A DNA stretch of 64,000 nucleotides from Butyrivibrio proteoclasticus P6B7 (lineage in GTDB: Bacteria; Bacillota; Clostridia; Lachnospirales; Lachnospiraceae), in the NCBI RefSeq assembly GCF_000622085.1, contig NZ_JHWL01000019.1, positions 20,875-84,874 on the forward strand, read 5' to 3'. Both the position numbers and the translations under genes were made by a program. Shown here piece by piece: positions 1 through 7,650 of this stretch. The notes beneath the pieces are model-generated. The model saw only the letters and a program-made list of their open reading frames with translations. It was not told the DNA's origin and ran no database searches. Every line of letters starts with the position of its first letter. Position 1 is the stretch's first letter.

Positions 1-718
1 CCAGCTTCTGAAGGTATGGCTTCATGCAGGCTTCCTGGATCCACCAGTCAAAGTACAGGATCTCAGGGTGGTAGTTATCAATGATCTCTTTACATCTTGC
101 AAACCAGTCGTCCATGAACTCCTTGGTTGGAGCAGGCTCTGCAAAAAGATCATAGTGATTCTCAGGCTCCTTCATAGCAGGCCAGTAAAGGCTGTTCTCA
201 TCGATAGAGTCATTGATATCGCTCTCAAACTCTCTTCCCTTGCTCATAAAGAACCAGTGCTCAATTCTGTGGGATGAGGCGCCAATACGCATGCCTCTTT
301 CCTCAACGCTCTTCTTAAGAAGGCCAAGATAGTCCATCTTAGGACCCATGTCATAGGCATTCCACTTGGAGATGCTGCTCTTATACATAGCAAAGCCGTC
401 GTGGTGCTCTGCCACAGGTACTACATACCTTGCTCCAGCTCTTTTGAAAAGATCTGCCCACTCATCGGCATTGAATTTCTCTGCCTTGAACATAGGAATG
501 AAATCCTTGTATCCAAAGTCCTTGTGAGGACCATAGGTCTTAATGTGATGCTCGTATTCTCTGCTATCCTTAACGTACATGTTGCGAGAATACCACTCAC
601 TTCCAAAGGATGGCACGCTATATACTCCAAAGTGGATGAAGATGCCGAATCTTGCATCGCTATACCACTGTGGCACTCTGTAATTTGATAATGATTCCCA
701 ATCTGCTGTGTAGGTCAT
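1..718 (-). CDS. alpha-L-fucosidase, GH29 (partial, C-terminus off left edge)
   Basis: This is the N-terminal 239 residues of a GH29 retaining alpha-L-fucosidase, which removes terminal fucose from oligosaccharides. The start ATG at 716-718 follows a GGAGGG ribosome site. Family motifs are IHFGVYSVP (about residues 28-36), the substrate-pocket HHDG (105-108) and ILYFDWW (220-226), in which Asp224 fits the catalytic nucleophile. No signal peptide is visible, so the enzyme is probably cytoplasmic and acts on imported sugars. It lies downstream of lyase, GH88 and DUF2264 genes on the same strand, which suggests one saccharide-use cluster. The acid/base residue and C-terminal domain lie outside the window. 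The GH29 call is firm; the exact linkage specificity is not visible. Confidence 0.9.
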   Translation of the reverse strand, partial: MTYTADWESLSNYRVPQWYSDARFGIFIHFGVYSVPSFGSEWYSRNMYVKDSREYEHHIKTYGPHKDFGYKDFIPMFKAEKFNADEWADLFKRAGARYVVPVAEHHDGFAMYKSSISKWNAYDMGPKMDYLGLLKKSVEERGMRIGASSHRIEHWFFMSKGREFESDINDSIDENSLYWPAMKEPENHYDLFAEPAPTKEFMDDWFARCKEIIDNYHPEILYFDWWIQEACMKPYLQKL

Positions 719-913
719 GTTTCCCTCCGTATTATCTCTCTAAATACAAGTAGTATAACAATTGGAAAAAGAAAAAACACTGTGATTCTTGTCCTGATTC
801 CCCTAAAAAGTGCTACTTTTTGTTTTATCTTCTTTGTCGGGATAAAGAGCTTTACTTTTTTCAGTTTTTCAAATATACTCTAGATGAAAAGAAACGAGTT
901 TGTTACCGTACAG
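719..913. other. intergenic, promoter region of the fucosidase
   Basis: No coding frame is apparent. On the minus strand a TATACT hexamer lies about 30 bases upstream of the GH29 start and could be a -10 element, but no clear -35 box is seen. The rest is T-rich. Confidence 0.4.
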
Positions 914-1435
914 CTATTGCTCAAGCGGGGTGCTTGTTTCTTTTTTTGTATTAACCATGTCATACAAATATAGCTTTCCATCTGATGCATGTCTTATTAG
1001 CATCTCTATTCTATAGACATTATATCCAATCAATTCGTTTTTCTCGTCATAAAGAGGTAACGCAAACCTCGTCGTAAATCTATACCAACCATACTTAGCA
1101 TCATATCCATGCTTAGATTTATAATTATCTTGCCACCTTTTGTTCGTAGCATTCTCTATTAAGAATGGTATAACAGTAGTCGCATTAGCCTTGGCTTTTG
1201 CATTACCACCTCTTGTTCTTTTTGTATCTTCAGAACCTTTTAGTTCTTCAGGAAAGTCCGATCCAATATAAATAACATCAGATGTTTCGAGTACTTCATA
1301 GCTTTGCCCTATGTATTTTTTTAAATATCCCTGGACATTTTGCCAATCAATTCCTCTTCTCCCTTTAAATATAATGTCATTAACAATGACAATACTTTGC
1401 CCTTCGGGGTCTTTAATAATACTTACTTCCTGCAT
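914..1435 (-). CDS. probable phage-type Barnase/EndoU/ColicinE5/RelE-like nuclease (PBECR-like) domain protein
   Basis: The protein has 173 residues from the ATG at 1433-1435, chosen because AAGGAGG sits 7 bases upstream; an earlier in-frame ATG at 1468 has no such site. The sequence contains FKGRRGIDW, VIYIGSDFPEEL, a KAKANA stretch, YGWYRFTTRFALP, and a C-terminal YLYDMVNTKKETSTPLE. From memory this pattern resembles the small nuclease-like domains at the ends of phage MuF and other polyvalent proteins, found alone in many Clostridia; this is family resemblance by eye, not a search. No catalytic triad was assigned. It stands alone between two sugar-cluster genes, so it may be a leftover of a mobile element. 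Alternative: uncharacterised conserved protein. Confidence 0.45.
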   Translation of the reverse strand: MQEVSIIKDPEGQSIVIVNDIIFKGRRGIDWQNVQGYLKKYIGQSYEVLETSDVIYIGSDFPEELKGSEDTKRTRGGNAKAKANATTVIPFLIENATNKRWQDNYKSKHGYDAKYGWYRFTTRFALPLYDEKNELIGYNVYRIEMLIRHASDGKLYLYDMVNTKKETSTPLEQ

Positions 1436-1449
1436 ACAATATGCCTCCT

Positions 1450-1569
1450 TCAAATTATTTCTGTCCATTCATTGAAATTGGCATCTGCAAGAACTGCTCT
1501 GCCTTTCCAGATTGGATTAGAACTGCAAAAGATTTTTCGCAGCTTAGCTATGGTAACATACCCATCCAT
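1450..1569 (-). CDS. possible 39-residue ORF upstream of the nuclease-like gene
   Basis: A short frame begins MDGYVTIAKLRKIF and ends NEWTEII, stopping 14 bases before the next start. It has coding-like composition but no ribosome site, and it begins directly after the U-tract of the DUF2264 terminator. It could be the residual C-terminus of a larger protein whose 5' part is lost, or a small partner of the nuclease-like protein. No family was recognised. Confidence 0.25.
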   Translation of the reverse strand: MDGYVTIAKLRKIFCSSNPIWKGRAVLADANFNEWTEII

Positions 1570-1610
1570 AAAAAACAAGAAGTGAGAAGCTTATTACGCT
1601 TCTCACTTCT
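1569..1610 (-). terminator. intrinsic terminator of the DUF2264 gene
   Basis: Perfect 13-base arms (1578-1590 and 1598-1610) with a 7-base loop are followed on the minus strand by TTGTTTTTT. It begins 12 bases past the stop of the DUF2264 gene. Confidence 0.85.
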
Positions 1611-1621
1611 AACGCTTACTT

Positions 1622-3751
1622 CTAAATTTCCAGCTTACTCTCAATTCCGTAGAAGTCCACGGTTCTTTCTTCACCGTTCTTAAGCCTAATGGTTACTGGG
1701 CCGTAGCCGCCGCACTTCTCGGGGTCGGTGTAGATTACTTCCTTTATTGGGAAGAGCTCATCCTCTGTGAAGTCGGACAGGTCCTCCTTGGTTATAACCT
1801 GAGAAATCAGGAAGTATGGCTCGTAGCCATATTGCTTCATTCTGGTGGTCTTACCATAGACAACAATTGAATTCTTGCTATCAGGGTTGGTGTCAGTGCT
1901 CTTTACAAGTTTTATCTCATCCCAGCCATCCATGATGGTCAGGGCAAGCTGCTTTTCTTTGCCAGTGTGGTCGTGGCCCTTGAGGATTATAGCCTTGTAG
2001 CTGTCCTTCTCCTTGGTGATGACCTCTGTTCCGTTATCAGGGAATCCAAAGGCTCCAAGTGTAAGCTCCACTGGGCGTCTAAAGAGTCTGATCTTGTCTG
2101 CACGAATCATTCCGTAGGAAACAGGAAAGTCAGCCAGATCTATTGCGGTTCTCCAGTGGGTCTCTGTCTGGGTCTCGTACTCAAAGAACTGTCTCCTATA
2201 GAGAACGCCATTCTTTTCTCCATGCCAGAGAGTCACGTTAGGAGTAAGGGCTAGCTCTTTTACCAGGGTCTTATTAGCTGAATCTGTTGATCCCTTGTCA
2301 TCTTCTGCGCTTCCTTCTCTCATATACGTCAGCACATACTGCTGTGACTCAACCACATCCTGGGCACAGTTATCCACATCAGATGCAGAATTGGGCCTTG
2401 ATTCCCACGGGAACTTGGTGTTATACACAAGCTTTCCATAGTTCCAGATGCCGTGAAGGTCTGTCTTATCCTTGACCATCTTGCCGCTACGAAGCTCGGT
2501 TATGCCGTTTGCCTCGTGATTAGCAAAGCAGAGCGCTGGTCCATCAAGGGTTGTAACCTTAGTCTCGCCCTTTGCAAGCTTCTCCCAGGTTCCGTTGTTT
2601 TCCTTAGCGGTCCAGAATGGGTGATCCGCTGGCAGATGCAGGCATAAAAGAGCTTTCGCAAGCCACATAGGTGACTCTGCGCAGGAATATCCCTGAACCA
2701 GAGGCACGAAGGGGCCGTAGAAGCCAAGGGTAGGCACGCCGTTCCAGAGGAAGTCATCTCTTTTAAGGAACTGCAAAAGGGAGCCTGAGCAGATGCGCCT
2801 TGCTCTGCCTGGGTCAGCCATAGAATTCCTCATCATGAGATTTCCGTCAAAAGAGCTGGTGGCTGCATTTCTATAGATTCCAGATCTGCCCCACATGTTG
2901 GTGAAGCCGTCGCGGTCGAACATGTCAGGGTAGGTCTCCATGAGCTTATTGGAGTTTTCCTCAAATTTGCCCGCAATGTAGGGCTCGTTGTCATAGCCAT
3001 ACCAGTTGTTCCAGATGGCGGTGTACATGTTAAAAGCCCAGCAGGAGTAGTAATCAAAGCTCTGACCATCTCTGTACCAGCCATCTCCAACGTAGTAGTG
3101 GAGGATGTTCTGGGCGTGGTCACGCATGATGTCTTTATCTATCTCATAGCCGTTCATATGAAGAAAGGCCATATCAAGCATGTTGAAAAGGCGCCAGTTC
3201 TGTGGAACCGTGTTGGAATGGGCAAAGTCAGATAAAAAAGCTGCTATCCTGTCCTTTTCTTCCTTGGTATAGGTGTCCCAGATCTGCTCCTTGCAAAGGT
3301 ACAGGCAGATAACAAGGGCCGCAGTCTCAACAGTCTGCTGGTAGCAGGCGCAAGGGTTGTCGGATTTATCCAGAGCCCTCATGTCAGAATAATTAAGGAC
3401 ATAGTTAGGCGCATCCGGAGTAACTGCCTCAAGAACCTGTCTCTTGTAATAGTCGCGAACGTTAATGCCGTTTAGCACAAGGTCTGGCTTAATGGCAAGA
3501 AGTGGCGCAGATATGAAAAAAGATCTGCAAAGGCCCTCAAAGACCTCGGCTTTCTTACGCCATTCTGGTGCATCCTTAGATGGGTAAGTTACTTCTGTTT
3601 CATATCTTGGCATAACCACAGGGTCTGCTATGTCTTTGATGTTGCCAAATATTCCAGACAGCAGATACTCTGCGGCCTCGATCCAGCTCTCCCTTGTAAG
3701 ACCTGTGTATGGGCTAAGTTCGTAATCTGTGTGTGTTGGAGAAAATACCAT
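1622..3751 (-). CDS. DUF2264 family protein
   Basis: A 709-residue protein without signal peptide or membrane segment. Recognisable DUF2264 features are the N-terminal GLTRESWIEAAEYLL (about residues 18-32), PNYVLNYSDMRALDKSDNPC, QNWRLFNMLDMAFLHMNG, and the YVGDGWYRDGQSFDYYSCWAF block around residue 225. Its length matches the family. The function is not established; members look like alpha/alpha-barrel proteins and occur in polysaccharide-use clusters, so an enzyme acting on uronic-acid sugars is an inference from context. The start has a GAGGA site. Upstream on the same strand is the GH88 gene, separated by a perfect 36-bp-arm palindrome; downstream is a strong terminator. Confidence 0.85.
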   Translation of the reverse strand: MVFSPTHTDYELSPYTGLTRESWIEAAEYLLSGIFGNIKDIADPVVMPRYETEVTYPSKDAPEWRKKAEVFEGLCRSFFISAPLLAIKPDLVLNGINVRDYYKRQVLEAVTPDAPNYVLNYSDMRALDKSDNPCACYQQTVETAALVICLYLCKEQIWDTYTKEEKDRIAAFLSDFAHSNTVPQNWRLFNMLDMAFLHMNGYEIDKDIMRDHAQNILHYYVGDGWYRDGQSFDYYSCWAFNMYTAIWNNWYGYDNEPYIAGKFEENSNKLMETYPDMFDRDGFTNMWGRSGIYRNAATSSFDGNLMMRNSMADPGRARRICSGSLLQFLKRDDFLWNGVPTLGFYGPFVPLVQGYSCAESPMWLAKALLCLHLPADHPFWTAKENNGTWEKLAKGETKVTTLDGPALCFANHEANGITELRSGKMVKDKTDLHGIWNYGKLVYNTKFPWESRPNSASDVDNCAQDVVESQQYVLTYMREGSAEDDKGSTDSANKTLVKELALTPNVTLWHGEKNGVLYRRQFFEYETQTETHWRTAIDLADFPVSYGMIRADKIRLFRRPVELTLGAFGFPDNGTEVITKEKDSYKAIILKGHDHTGKEKQLALTIMDGWDEIKLVKSTDTNPDSKNSIVVYGKTTRMKQYGYEPYFLISQVITKEDLSDFTEDELFPIKEVIYTDPEKCGGYGPVTIRLKNGEERTVDFYGIESKLEI

Positions 3752-3783
3752 CGCTTTATCCTCGCAAGTATTTTGTATTTGGG

Positions 3784-3858
3784 GGAGTCATTGGGGACGG
3801 TTCTAGTTGACTCCTTTTTCAAAAAAAGGAGTCAACTAGAACCGTCCCCAATGACTCC
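3784..3858. repeat. REP-like palindrome, copy 1 (36-bp perfect arms)
   Basis: Arms 3784-3819 and 3823-3858 are perfect reverse complements around a 3-base loop. The core GGGGACGGTTCTAGTTGACT recurs in a second palindrome at 27125-27168. The element abuts the stop codon of the GH88 gene (3859) and could fold as a hairpin in the minus-strand transcript. It resembles the extragenic palindromes mobilised by REP-associated Y1 transposases, but no such transposase is in this window. Confidence 0.85.
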
Positions 3859-5016
3859 TCAGAAAATAGTAAGCACTCTTCCATCCAGCTTCATCAGCGC
3901 TTCGATGTAGTAGTAGTCGCCGTAGATAATGGCAAACTCATGCTTCTCATCGTGGTAAGCTGCAGTGCACTTCTCAAGGATGTTGTCCTTATCAAGGCTG
4001 TAGTCACATCTCTTTTCATCCAGAGTCTTAAGAAGGTTAACTGCCATAGCCATGTACTTATCTGCCTTCTCCTGCTCTTTTCCAATACTCTCAAGAGCCT
4101 GGGCCAGTTCGATAAGTCCGCTGGCGATAATGGCTGATGCTGTGGAATCCTCTAATGTCACGTTCTCTGGCTGCCTGAAGTCCACTGGTATAAGGTAAGT
4201 GTCCTTGATCTCAGAAAGCACGTAATCAGCCACCTTCATGGAGGTTTCAAGGTATCTCTCATTCCCTGTGTACTTGTAGCTAAGAGCAAAGCCGTAAAGC
4301 GCCCAGCTCTGGCCTCTTGTCCAGGATGAACCTTCGCCAAAGCCCTGTCCGCCGTAGTCTCTAAGGTACTCTCCTGTAGCAGGGTCAAATCCAATAATAT
4401 GCTTAACTGAGCCATCTTCTCTAATGAAGTTCTTCATGGCAGTATCAGCGTGGGCTACAGCAATTGCCTTGAATCTTGGGTCTCCCAGCTCTTTGGATGC
4501 CCAGTATAAAAGAGGCAGATTCATCATGCAGTCGATGATAGCCCAGCCTGTGGTATCTCTGTCATCGCCCCAGTCGTTCCAAGCTCTGATGAAATTGCCA
4601 TTCATGTTGAATCTTCCAGCCAGATTGGCAGCGGCAAGAAGGCCTCTGTTGCGGGACTCCTTGTCACCAGTCAGCTTATAATTGATAACTGCTGTAGGCA
4701 GCCATCTAAAGCCTGCGTCATGATCCATTCCGTTATAGTCCATGAACGCAGCATCCATCTTCTCTTCCACGGCAATTGCTTCGCTCTTAAACTTCTCATT
4801 TCCTGAAAGTCTGTAGAGCTGCCATAATTCGCCGCCCCAAAATCCGTTGGTCCACCAGCAGATATCTTTTTTACCAGAACGGTCGTCGAATCTGCCGTTC
4901 TCATCTGTGGTATAAGGGATCTTACCAAGGTTACGGTCTACAACCTTCTCCATCTTGGCCTGCACTCTGTTAAGGGCCCTTACATACCAGTTCTCATCTC
5001 TTCTTTCCAGTTCCAT
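3859..5016 (-). CDS. unsaturated glucuronyl hydrolase, GH88 family
   Basis: A 385-residue protein expected to hydrolyse the 4,5-unsaturated uronic acid that polysaccharide lyases leave at the non-reducing end of oligosaccharides. Two family Asp residues are placed by pattern: the HD of MDHDAGFRWLP (Asp100) and the ID of WAIIDCMMNLP (Asp162). Also seen are CWWTNGFWGGELWQLY (about 53-68) and SSWTRGQSWALYGFA in the second half, both typical of the alpha6/alpha6 barrel of GH88. No signal peptide, so cytoplasmic. The nearby heparinase II/III-like lyase would supply its substrate. GH105 is the closest alternative, but the HDAGF pattern favours GH88. The start has a GGGGAG site. Confidence 0.88.
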   Translation of the reverse strand: MELERRDENWYVRALNRVQAKMEKVVDRNLGKIPYTTDENGRFDDRSGKKDICWWTNGFWGGELWQLYRLSGNEKFKSEAIAVEEKMDAAFMDYNGMDHDAGFRWLPTAVINYKLTGDKESRNRGLLAAANLAGRFNMNGNFIRAWNDWGDDRDTTGWAIIDCMMNLPLLYWASKELGDPRFKAIAVAHADTAMKNFIREDGSVKHIIGFDPATGEYLRDYGGQGFGEGSSWTRGQSWALYGFALSYKYTGNERYLETSMKVADYVLSEIKDTYLIPVDFRQPENVTLEDSTASAIIASGLIELAQALESIGKEQEKADKYMAMAVNLLKTLDEKRCDYSLDKDNILEKCTAAYHDEKHEFAIIYGDYYYIEALMKLDGRVLTIF

Positions 5017-5078
5017 TTCCTATACTCCCCGATTATGATAAATGCTTTTCCACACTATATCTCTTTTTCTGACTTCTT

Positions 5079-5118
5079 ATCCACTGAAAATTCCAGTGAA
5101 TTGCGCATTTCAGTGGAT
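5079..5118. promoter_or_regulatory. inverted repeat ahead of GH88, possible operator
   Basis: ATCCACTGAAA (5079-5089) and TTTCAGTGGAT (5108-5118) are perfect 11-base arms with an 18-base spacer; a third CACTG/CAGTG half-site lies inside. There is no U-tract, so an operator of the GH88 promoter fits better than a terminator of the upstream TPR gene. No regulator gene is adjacent. Confidence 0.45.
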
Positions 5119-5119
5119 A

Positions 5120-7546
5120 TCATCCACGAATTCTCTTGATATACATTCTGATTGATGTTGCTATCTCTTCATGTCCGCTCCACTCAGTGCTATCTGTCAG
5201 ATCGCAGTACTTAAGGGCCTCATCGTAGTTACCTTCATAGCACTCAATCTGTGCGTAATCAAGGAACTTCTCAAGGCAGCCTGACTTAGCACAGTAAGCG
5301 CACATGTTGTCGCCTTCCATCTTGGAAACGTAATATCTGGCCTTATCCACATCTCCCATGAAAAGATAACACTCAGACAGTTCAGACAACTCAAGCCTGT
5401 TGTTATATCTCTGTCCATCCTCCACTGCTTCCTCAAGGGTAACGTGGTGCTGCCTACAGTAGGCATTGGCTGCAGAACAAAGGTCAAGGGCCTTCTTTGC
5501 ATACGCGGCTGCTCCTTCATGGTCCCCAGCGTAAAAGCTAAGTCTCGCGAAATCCTTGGCGATGTATCTGGCTTCACAGGTTCCGAGAGCTCTTTTCATA
5601 AGCCACTCATCATTGCAGGCATCGTAGATTGCCTTCTGATCAGTGGTTGTAGCATATCCGTAGCTCAAAAGGCTTCTCATAAACTCGCCCAGCTTCTTAA
5701 CATCTTTTACCCTGTTCTTGGTAATGTAGCTGATCTTATCAAGAGACTGTCTAAGGACAGACTGTGTCTCGTCTTCCGTAAGTATTCCAGGCACGTAGAT
5801 TGCAAAGCTTAGAATCCACATGATCTTGTCGTGGTCCTTGGTAAGGTTCACTGACTTAACGCCTTCCTTAATGGCTGTTAGCTCCAAGTCTCCGCCCACA
5901 AGCTTAAACAAAACCTCTCTTGCAGAATGAATATCTCCAAGCTTAGCGTAGCACTGGATTGCGCAGGCATACAAGGCATCAAGAATATCGCTATAGGCCT
6001 TCTTGTCACCGTTCTGCATTTCAAGAAGTTGTCCCTCTCTCGTAAGAAGAACTTCAAGAGCTCTCTCGTACTCTAAGGTTACGTTACAGCACTTCATCAT
6101 GCAAGGCCAGAAGGCAGGTGGGAACTGCATGTTGCCATTACTAAATGCAAAGTTCTCGCCCTGGAGCGTCATCTCAAAAGCTTCCCTAGCCATGTCATCA
6201 TTGATTTCCTCAGCTGATGGGCACTTTCTGCAGGTCAGATATGAATAGTACAGGTTGAAAAGAACTCTCACCTTAGCTTCATTAAGCTCAGTGAAAGCCC
6301 AGTTCATGTCGTTTCTATCGATCATGTCCTTAAGTTCTGTAAAAAGAGCTATGGCGAATCTGGCATTTCCGTATCTGCAGTTAGCTACGCCTTCGCTGTA
6401 AAGAACGTCGTAAAGGCCGTTCTTGTCATCATCAAATTTATCTTTAAATCTGGCACAGTGCTTTTCCATAATCTTGAAAACTTCTATGCCGTTGTAACCA
6501 TCTTCGTTAACAAGGTCGTAGCACCAGTCAATGATCTGCCTTGTCATGAAGGCATCCATGTACTCTTCATCCACGTTTACGATCAGGTCTGCAGTCCTTA
6601 CTGCATCAATCATACGGTCCTTCTTGGCGTAGAATTCACTGATGTTTGCAAGGATAAAAGCATAATCTTGAAGAGCAAAAACCTCATCCTTGCGCTCTTC
6701 GTAGATTTTGATAGCCTCATTAAATCGTAGGCTACGTCTTGCTGCATCAAGGAAAATATCCCACTCACCCATGTCCATTTCCTTGAGAGAAGATAGCTCT
6801 TTTACCACACGGTCAGATACATCTGACAACAGCTTAATGGCATTTCTTGTCTCATAAACAAAGGCCATGAGCCTGTAATAGTAATAGGCATTCTTGTAAT
6901 CCTTGTGCTTCTCGCAAACAAGACCTCTAAGTTCATAAACTCTGTATTCAAGGCAGAAGTAGCGGATCTGGTGTCTCTCATCAGGAACCTCTTCTCTGTA
7001 GAGGTCAAAAAGCTCTTCCTCCTGCTCCTTGTTAAGCTTTCCAGCAAGGAAATCTCTTCTCTTAGCCCAGAAAACAAGCCATGGATGAACCATGCCAGAA
7101 TTAGCTATGGCACCGTAAGCAGCTTCCGGGTCTTCAATATTGGATTCTGGGTGCATAAGCTCTTTTATGGTGTTAATAAACAGGTCAACCACGCCGTTTT
7201 CGTCGTAGGCTGGTGTGCCGATCAGAAGTGTATAATCGAAATCTGTGTACTCGTCAAAGGCCTTGGCTGCAGCAAAGTTCAGGAAGCCATCAGGACAGTA
7301 CTTGGCAAGCTCGTCCTTGTGCTCTCTAAGGCCAAAGAGCTCGTCTATTACTGCGTAGACTTCGTTTGGCATCATGTAGTGAACGGGGATGTATTTAAAA
7401 AAGATCTCTCTTACTTCTTCAAAATTCTCCTCTGTGATCAGTGTTGGATCAGCAAATAATTCCCGCCAGCAATCGGGGTTGATCCTATCTCTGTAAGTCT
7501 TGTAAAGCTGGTCTAATTTTGTTGCAAATGTAGCGGTGTTACTCAT
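5120..7546 (-). CDS. large TPR-like helical repeat protein, function unknown
   Basis: An 808-residue soluble protein rich in Ala, Tyr, Glu and Asp with TPR-like pairs such as HKDYKNAYYYYRLMAFVYETRN (about 220-240), EYALKKALDLCSAAN-like stretches near residue 665, and ECYLFMGDVDKARYYVSKM and ECYEGNYDEALKYCDL at the C-terminus. No catalytic domain, signal peptide or membrane span was seen. The start ATG has only a distant AAGGAAAG, so translation initiation looks weak. It is flanked by the heparinase-like lyase and GH88 genes on the same strand, but nothing ties it to sugar use. TPR proteins of this kind usually scaffold protein complexes. Exact role unknown. Confidence 0.7.
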   Translation of the reverse strand: MSNTATFATKLDQLYKTYRDRINPDCWRELFADPTLITEENFEEVREIFFKYIPVHYMMPNEVYAVIDELFGLREHKDELAKYCPDGFLNFAAAKAFDEYTDFDYTLLIGTPAYDENGVVDLFINTIKELMHPESNIEDPEAAYGAIANSGMVHPWLVFWAKRRDFLAGKLNKEQEEELFDLYREEVPDERHQIRYFCLEYRVYELRGLVCEKHKDYKNAYYYYRLMAFVYETRNAIKLLSDVSDRVVKELSSLKEMDMGEWDIFLDAARRSLRFNEAIKIYEERKDEVFALQDYAFILANISEFYAKKDRMIDAVRTADLIVNVDEEYMDAFMTRQIIDWCYDLVNEDGYNGIEVFKIMEKHCARFKDKFDDDKNGLYDVLYSEGVANCRYGNARFAIALFTELKDMIDRNDMNWAFTELNEAKVRVLFNLYYSYLTCRKCPSAEEINDDMAREAFEMTLQGENFAFSNGNMQFPPAFWPCMMKCCNVTLEYERALEVLLTREGQLLEMQNGDKKAYSDILDALYACAIQCYAKLGDIHSAREVLFKLVGGDLELTAIKEGVKSVNLTKDHDKIMWILSFAIYVPGILTEDETQSVLRQSLDKISYITKNRVKDVKKLGEFMRSLLSYGYATTTDQKAIYDACNDEWLMKRALGTCEARYIAKDFARLSFYAGDHEGAAAYAKKALDLCSAANAYCRQHHVTLEEAVEDGQRYNNRLELSELSECYLFMGDVDKARYYVSKMEGDNMCAYCAKSGCLEKFLDYAQIECYEGNYDEALKYCDLTDSTEWSGHEEIATSIRMYIKRIRG

Positions 7547-7650
7547 GTTTCTTGTGTCTTTCCTTCTTGTAATTTATTGTGGCTGTGCGGATAATTCCGA
7601 GAGCCGGATGTATGGCTGTGCGGACGACTGTGAAGGTGTCCATCAGCGCT

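Noticed and set aside
6905..7459. 184-residue plus-strand frame antisense to the TPR gene
   Set aside because: Shadow of the 808-residue gene; no ribosome site or family features.
7590..7623. Direct repeat GGCTGTGCGGA downstream of the lyase region
   Set aside because: Only two 11-base copies in a short gap, no further support.
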